Below are positions 54,742 through 64,000 of a stretch of 64,000 nt of DNA, in pieces. Origin of the DNA: Aristolochia californica (taxonomy: Eukaryota > Streptophyta > Magnoliopsida > Piperales > Aristolochiaceae); the NCBI GenBank assembly GCA_029961685.1, contig JARWKL010000008.1:19687981-19751980 (forward strand), in the 5' to 3' direction. Under the pieces are notes generated by a model, which was given only the letters and a program-made list of their open reading frames with translations, was not told where the DNA came from and did no database searches. Position numbers and translations under genes: made by a program. The stretch's first letter is position 1; each line of letters opens with the position of its first letter.

Positions 54742-55416
54742 GTGAACGTGCGGTGGGATATTTACCCGAGTCAAACAAGCCATTATTTTGCCCATTTACA
54801 AAAAGTTGACCTAACGATCATAGATGATTGTAAAGTGATTTACCATGTGTAACGGGCTATATTTTTGTAAGGAATGACTTAAGGATTTGAAGTCAACACT
54901 CAGTTTAAAATCCCCCACCTCCCCCTTTTCCCGACATTTGCATAGCCAGATATATAAAAACTAAAAAGAGTTTACAATCCCTAAAAATTACAAACACTTT
55001 TTTTAATTATCTCTCTCTAAATTTGTGCATTATGCATTTTCATTTTAGATGTATACTTTTTTCTTAAATCAAAACTTGAGTTTTCACTTTCCCTTCATCT
55101 CGGAAAAAAAAAAGAGATAAAAGGCAGATAGATCATAACAAAATGAAAATAGTAGAGTCAACGTATTGGAAGAATTTCAAGAAATAAACAAACGTAAGTA
55201 AAGAAAATTTATTCATACACCACAAATGAACACAAAAGTTATGTTATCCAAGTTTCGGAAATTTGACTAGTTCAACCCTAATTGCTCGGGAATTTTATAA
55301 GAAAAAGATTTTTCTACACATGTTTTAAAAAATGGATATGCATGCTTGAAACATGTTAAATATGGAAATGACGTATGGATCCAAACCTTTTAAAGAGAAT
55401 CACATTAAATTCTCAA
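54742..55416 (+). repeat. Representative L-type satellite unit (675 bp)
   Basis: This unit serves as the anatomical reference. In order it holds: the start landmark with the CpG-containing gtgaacgtgcggtggg; cccgagtcaaacaagccatt; the 18-bp dyad at 54814-54831; gtgtaacgggctatattttt; the C-rich tract at 54912-54932; a TATA-like tatataaaaa at 54951-54960; a tctctctct pyrimidine stretch near 55010; a 10-A run and purine-rich aaagagataaaaggc at 55104-55125; a T-arm-like agttcaaccctaa near 55270; the alternating tatgcatgc near 55340; and a GGATCC hexamer at 55377-55382 just before the next start. Nearly all other units follow the same order, with substitutions and small indels. The start point is arbitrary, chosen for the conserved landmark, and is not a biological boundary. 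Confidence 0.93.
54912..54960 (+). promoter_or_regulatory. C-rich tract followed by TATA-like box, repeated in most units
   Basis: The tract CCCCCACCTCCCCC, then CCC, is followed about 20 bp later by TATATAAAAA. A GC/CT-rich element just upstream of a TATA sequence resembles a core promoter for RNA polymerase II. It is present in nearly every unit with the same spacing. Whether it is used is unknown; an AT-rich satellite can carry TATA strings by chance. The minus strand of the C tract is G-rich and could form a G-quadruplex. Confidence 0.35.
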
Positions 55417-56089
55417 GTGAACATGCGGTGGGATATTTACTCGAGTCACACAAGCCATTATTTTGAAAATTTACAAAAAGCTGACCTAACGATCATAGAT
55501 GATTGTAAAGTGATTTATCATGTGTACCGGGCTATATTTTTGTAAGGAATGACTTAGAGATTGGGAGTCAACACTCAAATAAAAATCCCCTGCCTCCCCC
55601 TATTCCTGACGATTGCAAAACCTGATATATAATTATTAAAAAGCGTTGACAATCTCTAAAAATTACAGAAAATTTTTGGAATTTTCTCTCTCTACATTTT
55701 TGCATTCTGCATTTCAGTTTTAGATGTATTCTTTTTCTTAAATCAAAACTTGAGTTTTCACTTTCCCTTCATCTCGTAAAAGAAAAAAGAGATAAAAAGA
55801 AAATAGATCACAACAAAATGAAAATTTAGAGCTTATGTATGGAAAGAATTTAAAGCAATAAAAAAATTTAAGTAAAGAAAATTTATTTACACACCACAAA
55901 TGAACACAAAACTTTTCTTATCCAAGTTTGGGAAATTCCACTATTTCAACCCTAATAGCACAGAATTTTATAAGAAACATATGTTTCTACACAAGTTTTA
56001 AAGAATGGATATGCATGCTTGAAACATATTAAAAATGAAAATCACCTATGGATACAAACCATTTAAAGAGAATAACATTAAATTCTCAA

Positions 56090-58785
56090 GTGAACGTGCG
56101 GTGGGATTTTTACCCGAGTCAAACAAGCCATTATTTTGCCCATTTACAAAAAGCTGACCTAACGATCATAGATGATTGTAAAGTGATTTATCATCCGTAA
56201 CGGGCTATATTTTTGTAAGGAATGACTTAGGGATTGGGAGTCAACACTCAAGTAAAAATCGCCTGCCTTCCCCTTTTCCCGATGATTGCAGAACCTGACA
56301 TATAATTACTAAAAAGAGTTAACATTCCCTAAAAATTACAGAAACTTTTTTGAAATATCTTTCTCTACATTTGTGCATTGTGCATTTCCATTTTATACGT
56401 CTACTTTTTTCTTAAATCAAAACTTGTGTTTTCACTTTCCCTTCATCTCGCAAAAGAAAAAAGAGATAAAAGGAAAATAGATCACAACAAAATGAAAATT
56501 TAGAGTTTTTGTATGGAAAGAATTTAAAGCAATAAACAAATTTAAGTAAAGAAAATTTATTCACACAACACAAATGAACAGAAAAGTTTTGCTATGCAAG
56601 TTTGGGTAATTCCACTTGTTCAACCCAAATAGCACGGAATTTTATAAGCAAGATATTTTTCAACACATGTGTTAAAAAATGGATATGCATGCTTGAAACA
56701 TGTTAAAGATTCAAATGACCTGGGATCCAAACCTTTTCAAGAGAACAACATTAAATTCTCAAGTGAACGTGCGGAGGGATATTTAACCGAATCAAACAAG
56801 CCATTATTTTTCCCATTAAAAAAAAGTAGACCTAACGATATTAGATGATTTTAAAGTGATTTATCATATGTAACGGGCTATATTTTTGTAACGAATGACT
56901 TATGGATTGGAAGTCAACACTCAGTTAAAAATCCCCCGCCTCCCCCTTTTCCCGACGATTGCAAAACCTGATATGTAAAATCTAAAAAGTGCTTACAATC
57001 CTTAAAAATTACTGACACTTTTTGGAATTATCACTCTCTAAATTTGTGCATTGTGCATTTCCATTTTAGATATATACACTTTTCTTAAATAAAAACCTGA
57101 GTTTTCACTTTCCTTTCATCTCATAAACAAAAAAAAGATAAAAAAAGGCAAATAGATCACACCAAAATGAAATATTTAGAGTTTATGTATGGAACAAATT
57201 TAAAGAAATAAACAAATGTAAGCAAAGAAAATTTATTCACACATCACAAATGAACACAAACTTCTCTTATCCAAGTAAATTCCACTTGTTCAACCCCAAT
57301 AGCACGGAATTTTATAAGAAAAAGATTTTTCTACACATGTTTTAAAAAATGGATATGCATGCTTGAAACATGTTAATGATGAAAATCACCTATGGATCCA
57401 AACCTTTTAAAGAGAATAACATTAAATTCTCAAGTGAACGTGCGGTAGGATATTTACCCAAGTCAAACAAGCCATTATTTAACCCTTTTCCAAAAGGCTG
57501 ACCTTAAGATCGTAGATCATTGTAAAGTGATTTATCAAGTGTAACGGGCTATATTTTTTTATGGAATGACTTATGGATGTGGACTCAACACTCAGTTTAA
57601 AATCCCCCACCTCCCCCTTTTCCCGACAATTGCAGAACCTGATATATAAAAACTAAACAGAGTTTACAATCCCTAAAAATTAAAGACACTTTTTGGAATT
57701 ATCTCTCTCTAAATTTGTGCATTGTGCATTTTCATTTTAGATGTATACTTTTTTCTTAAATCAAAACTTGAGTTTTCACTTTCCCTTCATCTCAGATACA
57801 AAAAAAAGAGATTAAAGGCAAATAGATCACAAAAAAATGAAAATTTTAGAGTCTATGCATGGAAAGAATTTAAAGCAATAAACAAATGTAAGTAGAGAAA
57901 ATTTATTCACACCCCACAAATGAACACAAAAGTTATGTTATCCAAGTTTGGGAAATTCCACTAGTTCAACCGTAATAGCTCAGAATTTTATAAGAAAGTG
58001 ATTTTTCTACAAATGTTTTAAAAAATGGATATGCATGCTTGAAACCTATTAAAGATGCAAATGACCTATGGATCCGAACCTTTTAAAGAGAATAACATTA
58101 ACTTCTCAAGTGAACGTGCGGTGGGATATTTACCCAAGTCAAACAAGCCATTATTTTGCCCATTTTCAAAAAGCTGACCTAACGATCATAGATGATTGTA
58201 AAGTGATTTATCCTATGTAACGGGCTATATTTTTCTAAGGAATGACTTTTGGATTGGGAGTCAACACTGAGTTAAAAATCCCCCGCCTCCCCCTTTTTTC
58301 GACGATTGCTGAATCTTATAAATAAAAACTAAAAAGAGTTTACAATCCCTAAAAATTGCTAACACTTTTTGGAATTATCTCTCTCTACATTTGTGCATTG
58401 TGCATTTCAATTTTAGATGTATACTTTTTTCTTTAATACAAACTTGAGATTTCACTTTCCTTTCATCTCGTAAAGAAAAAAAAGTGATAAAAGGCAAATA
58501 GATCACAACAAAATGAAAATTTTAGAATTTAAGTATGGAAAGAATTTAAAGGAATAAAAAAACCTAAGTAAAGAAAATTTATTCACACACCACAAATGAA
58601 CACAAAACTTTTGTTATCCATGTTTGGGAAATTCCACTAGTTGAACCCTAATAGCACGGAATTTTATAAGAAACAGATTTTTCTATACATGTTTTAAAAA
58701 ATGGATGTGCATGCTTGAAACATGTTAAAGATGAAAATCACCAATGGATGAAAACCATTTAATGAGAATAACATTAAATTCTCAT
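56090..58785 (+). repeat. 4-unit HOR, copy 1 (about 2.70 kb)
   Basis: Unit starts are 56090, 56763, 57434 and 58110. Marks that recur four units later include acttagggattgggagt with actcaagtaaaaat in unit 1, and tcaaatgacctgggatcc with gagaacaacatt at the end of unit 1 (56710), matched by 59395. Others are tttttttatggaatgac with actcagtttaaaat in unit 2-3, and tttttctaaggaatgac with acactgagtt in unit 4. Divergence between copies is larger than in the 6-unit HOR. Confidence 0.75.
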
Positions 58786-61418
58786 GAGAACGTGCGGTGG
58801 GATATTTACCCGAGTCAAACAAGCCATTATTTTGCCCATGGCTTAAAAATCATAGAAGATTGTAAAGTGATTTATCATGCATAATGGGTTATATTTTTGT
58901 AAGGAATGACTTAGGGATTGGGAGTCAACACTCAAGTAAAAATCCCCTGCCTCCCCCTTTTCCTGACGATTGCCGAACTTGACATATAATTGCTAAAAAG
59001 AGTTTACAATCCCTAAAAATTACAGAAACATTTTGGAATTATCTCTCTCTACATTTGTGCATTATGCATTTCCATTTTAGATGTATACATTTTTCTTAAA
59101 TTAAAACTGGAGTTTTTACTTTCCCTTCATCTCGTAAAAGAAAAAAGAGATAACAGGAAAATAGATCACACAAAATGAAAATTTTAGAATTTATGTATGG
59201 AAAGAATTTAAAGTAATAAACAAATTTGAGTAAAGAAAATTTATTCGCACAACACAAATGAATACAAAAGTTTTGTTATTCTAGTTTGGGTAATTCCACT
59301 TGTTCAACCCAAATAGCTCGGAATTTTATAAGAAAGATATTTTTCTACAAATGTGTTACCAAATAGATATGCATGCTTGAAACAAATTAAATATTCAAAT
59401 GAGGTTGGATCCAAACCTTTTAAGGAGAACAACTTTAAATTCTTAAGTAAACGTGCGGTGGGATATTTACCCAAGACAAACAAACCATTATTTTGCCCAT
59501 GTACAAAAAGCTGACCTAATGATCATAGGTGATTGTAAAGTGATTTATCATTTGTAACGGGCAATTTTTTTTTAAAGAATGACTTATGGATTGGGAGTCA
59601 ACACTCAGTTAAAAATCCCCAGCCTCCGTATTTTCCCGATGATTGTAGAACCTGATGTGTAAAAACAAAAAAGAGTTTACAATCCTTAAAAATTACTATC
59701 ACATTTTGGAAGGATCTCTCTCTACATTTGTGCATCGTGCATTTCCATTTTATATGTATACTTTTTTCTTACAAAAAAACTTGTGTTTTCACTTCCTTTC
59801 TTCTCGTAAAAAAAAAAAAGAGATAAAAGGCAAATAGATCACAACAAAATGAAAATTTTAGAGTTTATGTATGGAATGAATTTAAAGAAATAAACAAATA
59901 TAAGCAAAGAAAATTTTCACACACCAAAAATGGACACAAAACTTTTTTTATCCAAGTTTGGGAAATTCCACTAGTTCAACCCTAATAGCACGGAATTTTA
60001 TAAGAAAGAGATTTTTCTACACATGTTTTAAAAAAGGGATATGCATGCTTGATACATGTTATTGATACAAATCACCTATGAATCCAAACCTTTTAAAGAT
60101 AATAACATTAAATTCTCAAGTGAACGTGCGGTGAGATTTTTACCCGAGTCAAACCAGCCATATTTTGCCCATTTACAAAAAAATTGACCTAACGATCATA
60201 GGTCATTGTAAAGTGATTTCTCATGTGTGATGGGCTATATTTTTTTAAGGAATGACTTTTGGATTTGAAGTCAACACTCAGTTAAAAATCCCCCACGTCC
60301 CCCTTTTCCCGACAATTGCAGAACCTGATATATAAAACTAAAAAGAGTTTACAATCCGTAAAAATTACTGACACTTTTTGGAATTATCTCTCTCTAAATT
60401 TTTGTATTGTGCATTTCTATTTTAGATGTATACTTTTTTCTTAAATAAAAACTTTAGTTTTCCCTTTCCCATCATCTCGAATACAAAAAAAAAAGAGATA
60501 AAAGGCAAATAGATCACAACAAAATGAAAATTTTAGAGTTTATGTATGGAAATAATTTAAAGCAATAAACAAATGTAAGTAAAGAACAAAAACGTTTTGT
60601 TGTCCAAGTTTGGCAAATTCCACTAGTTCAACCCAAATAGCTTGGAATTTTATAAGCAAGAGATTTTTCTACACATTGTTTTAAAAAATGGATATGCATG
60701 CTTGAAACATGTTAATGATGCAAATCACCTACGAATCCAAACCTTTTAAAGAAAATAAAATTAAATTCTCTAGTGAACGTGCGGTGGGATATTTACCCAA
60801 GTCAAACAAGCCATTATTTTGCCCATTTTCAAAAAACTAACCTAACGATCATAGATGACTGTAAAGTGATTTATCATGTGTAATGGGCTATATTTTTCTA
60901 AGGAATGACTTATGGATTGGGAGTCAACACTGAGTTAAAAATCCCCCATCTCCCCCTTTTCCCGACGATTGGAGTTTACAATCCCTAAAAATTACTGACA
61001 CTTATGGAATTATCTCTCTCTACATTTGTGCATTGTGCACTTCCATTTTAGATGTATCCTTTTTTCTTAAATACAAACTTGAGTTTTCACTTTCCTTACA
61101 TCTCGTAAAGAAAAAAAAGAGATAAAAGGCAAATAGATCACAACAAAGTGAAAACTTTAGTGTTTATGTATGGAAAGAACTTAAAGCAATAAACAAACAT
61201 AAGTAAAGAAAATTTATTCACCCACCACAAATGAACACAACTTTTGTTATCAGAGTTTGGGAAATTCCACTAGTTTAACCGTAATACCTAAGAATTTTAT
61301 AAGAAATAGATTTTTCTACAGATGTTTTAAAAAATTGATATGAAGGCTTGAAACATGTTAAAGATGCAAATCACCTATGGATCCAGACCATTTAAAGAGA
61401 ATCATATTAAATTCTCAA
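58786..61418 (+). repeat. 4-unit HOR, copy 2 (about 2.63 kb)
   Basis: Unit starts are 58786, 59447, 60120 and 60773, offsets of 2663-2696 bp from copy 1. The copy is shortened by a ~27-bp deletion near 60586 (gtaaagaacaaaaacg) and another near 60971 (gacgattggagtttac) that removes the TATA-like segment from the unit at 60773. Confidence 0.75.
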
Positions 61419-63986
61419 GTAAACCTGCGATGGGATATATACCCGAGTCAAGCAAGCCATTATTTTGCCCATTTAGAAAAATCAGACCTAACGATCATAG
61501 ATGATTGTAAAGTTATTTATTATGTGTAACGGGCTATATTTTTGTAACAAATGATTTATGTATTGGGAGTCAACACTCAGTTAAAATTCCCTGCCTCCCC
61601 CTTTTCCTGACGGTTGCAGAACCTGATATATAAAAACTGAAAGGAGTTTACAATCTCTAAAAACTACTGACACTTTTTGAAATTATCTCTCTCTACATTT
61701 GTGCATTGTGCATTTCCATTTCAAATGTATACTTTTTTCTTCAATACAAACTTGAGTTTTCACTTTCCTTTCATCTCGTAAACAAAAAAAAAAAGAGATA
61801 AAAGGCAAATAGATCACAACAAAAAGAAAATTTTAGAGTTTATGTTTGGAAAGAATTTAAAGAAATAAACAAATATATGCAAATAAAATTTATTCACACA
61901 CCGCAAATAAAAAACTTTTGTTATCCAAGTTTGGGAAATTCCACTAGTTCAACCCTAATAGCTCAAAATTTTATATGAACGAGATTTTTCTACACATATT
62001 TTAAAAAATGAATATGCATGCTTGAAACATGTTAAAAATTCAAATCACCAACGGATCCAAACCTGTTAAAGAGAATAACATTAAATTCTCAAGTGAGCGT
62101 GCGGTGAAATATTTATCCGAGTCAAACAAGCCATTATTTTCCCCATTTAAAAAAATCTGCCTAACGATCATAAATCAATGTAAAGTGATTTATCATGTGT
62201 AACGGGTCATATTTTTGTAAGGAATGACTTATGGAATGGGAGTCAACGCTCAGTTAAAAATCCCCCGCCTCCCCCTTTCCTGACAATTACAGAACCTGAT
62301 ATTTAAAAACTAAAAAGCGTTTACAATCCCTAAAAATTACATACACTTTTAGGAATTATCTTTCTCTATATTTGTGCATGGTGCATTTCCATTTTAGATC
62401 TATACTTTTTTCTTAAATCAAAACTTGAGTTTTCACTGTCCCATCATCTCGGAAACAAAAAAAGAGATAAAAGGCAAATAGATCTTAACAAAATGAAAAT
62501 TTTAGAGTTTATGTATGGAAATTATTTAAAGCAATAAACAAATTTAAGTAAATAAAATTTATTCATACACCACAAATGAACGCAAAAGTTATGTTATCCA
62601 AGGTTGGGAAATTCCACTAGTTCAACCTTAATAACTCGGAATTTTATAAGAAAGAGATTTTTCTACACATGTTTTAAGAAATGGATATGCATGCTTGAAA
62701 CATGTTAAAGATCCAAATGACCTATCGATCCAAACCTTTTAAAAATAATAACATTAAATTCTAAAGTGATCGTGCGGTGGAAAATTTACCCGAGTCAAAC
62801 AAGCCATTATTTTGCCCATTTACAAAAGCTGACCTAACGATCATAAATGATTGTAATGAAAATTTTCATGCGTAATGGGCTATATTTTTTTAAGGATTGA
62901 CTTATGGATTGCGAGACAACACTCACTTAAAAATCCCTCGCCTCCACCTTTTCCTGACAATTGCAGAACCTGATATATAAAAACTAAAAAGAGTTTACAA
63001 TCCCTAAAAATTACAGACACTTTTTCGAATTATCTCTCCCTAAATTTGTGCATTGTGCATTTCCATTTTAGATGTATAATTTTTTCTTAAATCAAAACTT
63101 GAGTTTTCACTTTCCCTTCACCTCGGATACAAAAAAACGAGATTAATGGCAAATAGATCACAACAAAATGAAAATTTTAGAGTCTATGTATGGAAAGAAT
63201 TCAAAGCAATAAACAAATGTAAGTAGAGAAAATTTATTCACACACCACTAGTTCAACCCCAAATGACCTATGGATCCAAACCTTTTAAAGAGAGTAACAT
63301 TAACATCTCAAGTGAACGTGCGGTGGATATTTACCCAAGTCAAACAAGTTATTATTTTGCCCATTTTCAAAAAGCTGACCTAACGATCATAGATGATTGT
63401 AAAGTGATTTATCATGTGTAACGGGCTATATTTTTCTAAGGAATGACTTATGGATTGGGAGTCAACACTCGATTAAAAATCCCCTGGCTCCCCCTTTTTA
63501 CGCCGATTGCTGAATCTCATATATAAAAACTAAAAAGAGTTTACAATCCCTAAATATTACTGACACTTTTTGGAATTATCTCTCTCTACATTTGTGCATT
63601 GTGCATTTCAATTTTAGATGTATACTTTTTTCTTAAATACAAACTTGAGTTTTCACTTTCCTTTCATATCGTAAAGAAAAAAAAGAGATAAAAGGCAAAT
63701 AGATCACAACAAAAAGAAAATTTTAGAATTTATGTATGGAAAGAATTTAAAGCAATAAACAAACTGAAGTAAAGAAAATTTGTTCACACACCACAAATGA
63801 ACACAAAAATTTTGTTATCCATGTTTGGGAAATTCCACTAGTTCAACCCTAATAGCACGGAATTTTATTAGAAAAAAAATTTTCTACACATGTTTTAAAA
63901 AAGAGATAAGCATGCTTGAAACATGTTAAAGATGAAAATTACCAATGGATCAAAACCATTTAATGAGAATAACATTAAATTCTCAA
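61419..63986 (+). repeat. 4-unit HOR, copy 3 (degraded)
   Basis: Unit starts are 61419, 62093, 62766 and 63312. The last two units clearly match 57434 and 58110: ttagagtctatg with aagtagagaaaa, and aatagcacgg with accaatggat and ccatttaatgagaat. The first two match less well. Near 63248 two joined deletions remove about 130 bp (cacaccactagttcaacccc then aaatgacctatgg), leaving a 546-bp unit, the shortest in the window. Confidence 0.68.
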
Positions 63987-64000
63987 GTGAACGTGCGGTG
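63987..64000 (+). repeat. First bases of the next unit at the window edge
   Basis: The window stops 14 bases into the start landmark, so the array continues beyond the right edge. Confidence 0.9.

Larger units (their letters stand above)
50807..56089 (+). repeat. L-unit block without clear HOR
   Basis: Unit starts are 50807, 51473, 52157, 52832, a lost start near 53483, 54063, 54742 and 55417. Units are all L and comparatively even. Near 53483 about 100 bp covering a unit start are deleted (ccaaaacttataaaaagcaaa joins the dyad region directly). Near 53750 about 35 bp are deleted before the A run. The two starts 52832 and 54063 are therefore only 1,231 bp apart. Units near 54742 and 55417 begin to show marks of the 4-unit HOR that follows. 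Confidence 0.78.
1..64000 (+). repeat. Tandem satellite array, unit about 675 bp, ~96 units
   Basis: The whole window consists of head-to-tail copies of one unit in a single orientation. I tracked the landmark gtgaacgtgcggtggg (or an obvious variant) through the sequence. Typical spacing is 672-678 bp for L units and 644-655 bp for S units. Outliers are explained by visible indels, for example 756 bp at 3266, 627 bp at 4702, 693 bp at 42758 and 546 bp at 62766. The unit is rich in A/T, with one C-rich island. No stretch of non-satellite DNA of 100 bp or more was seen. The window starts at about position 25 of a unit and ends 14 bases into another. Four times 169 is close to the unit length, which is compatible with four nucleosomes, but that is inference. 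Family and species are unknown to me. Confidence 0.97.

Noticed and set aside
55104..55113. A-run as a poly(A) tail of a retroposed element
   Set aside because: The run of 7 to 12 A occurs at the same place inside every unit and is followed by conserved unit sequence, so it is part of the unit and not a tail.
55090..55200. Yeast-type replication origin consensus in gagtttatgtatgg
   Set aside because: Agreement is only about 8 of 11 bases, which is expected by chance in AT-rich DNA.
1..64000. CRISPR array
   Set aside because: The repeats are 650-675 bp, contiguous and without unique spacers.
1..64000. CENP-B box or telomeric repeat
   Set aside because: No match to the CENP-B box core (TTCG-N4-A-N2-CGGG) was seen in the unit, and no runs of telomere-type hexamers or heptamers occur.
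1..64000. LTR, LINE, DNA transposon or retroviral insertion
   Set aside because: No non-satellite insert, terminal repeats or target-site duplications were seen. All length changes are explained by indels within the unit.

Overview
The window is a continuous tandem satellite DNA array from end to end. I find no gene, RNA gene, CRISPR array or intact transposon. One AT-rich unit of about 675 bp repeats head to tail, always in the same orientation, about 96 times. A landmark around the motif gtgaacgtgcggtggg marks 93 retained unit starts between 639 and 63987. Three further starts are lost to deletions. Megabase-style tandem organisation, absence of genes, strong A/T bias and CpG-to-TpG/CpA variation between units all point to a eukaryotic centromeric, pericentromeric or other heterochromatic block in a genome that methylates CpG (plant or animal). 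I do not recognise the satellite family and cannot name the organism.

Two unit classes are visible. L units (about 675 bp) carry an 18-bp near-palindrome (ACRATCAT-AG-ATGATYGT) inside the segment between the motifs cctaacgatca and gcgtaacggg. S units (about 650 bp) lack 26 bp there, including the right arm of that palindrome. S units occur only from the window start to about 35.3 kb; from there to the end all units are L.

Layout: 1-2290 is the 3' part of a 6-unit higher-order repeat (HOR). 2340-13900 is one copy of a long, 17-unit segmental duplication. 13900-21421 is a mosaic block. 21422-29272 holds two full copies of a 3.92-kb, 6-unit HOR (S-L-S-L-S-truncated L), with the start of a third copy to about 29500. 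29500-31680 is a short divergent spacer of units. 31680-42615 is the second copy of the long duplication, which lacks exactly one unit. 42758-50806 shows an older relationship of about 6.0 kb (9 units). 50807-56089 is a block of L units without a clear HOR. 56090-63986 holds about three copies of a degraded 4-unit HOR of about 2.69 kb.

There are no genes that work together here. What the sequence records is a history of unequal exchange, local amplification, block duplication, microdeletion and C-homopolymer expansion. Open reading frames longer than 60 codons exist only because the same unit is repeated. Many begin with GTG at the unit landmark, and they are not supported as genes. Identity levels given below are estimates by eye from sampled lines, not computed.
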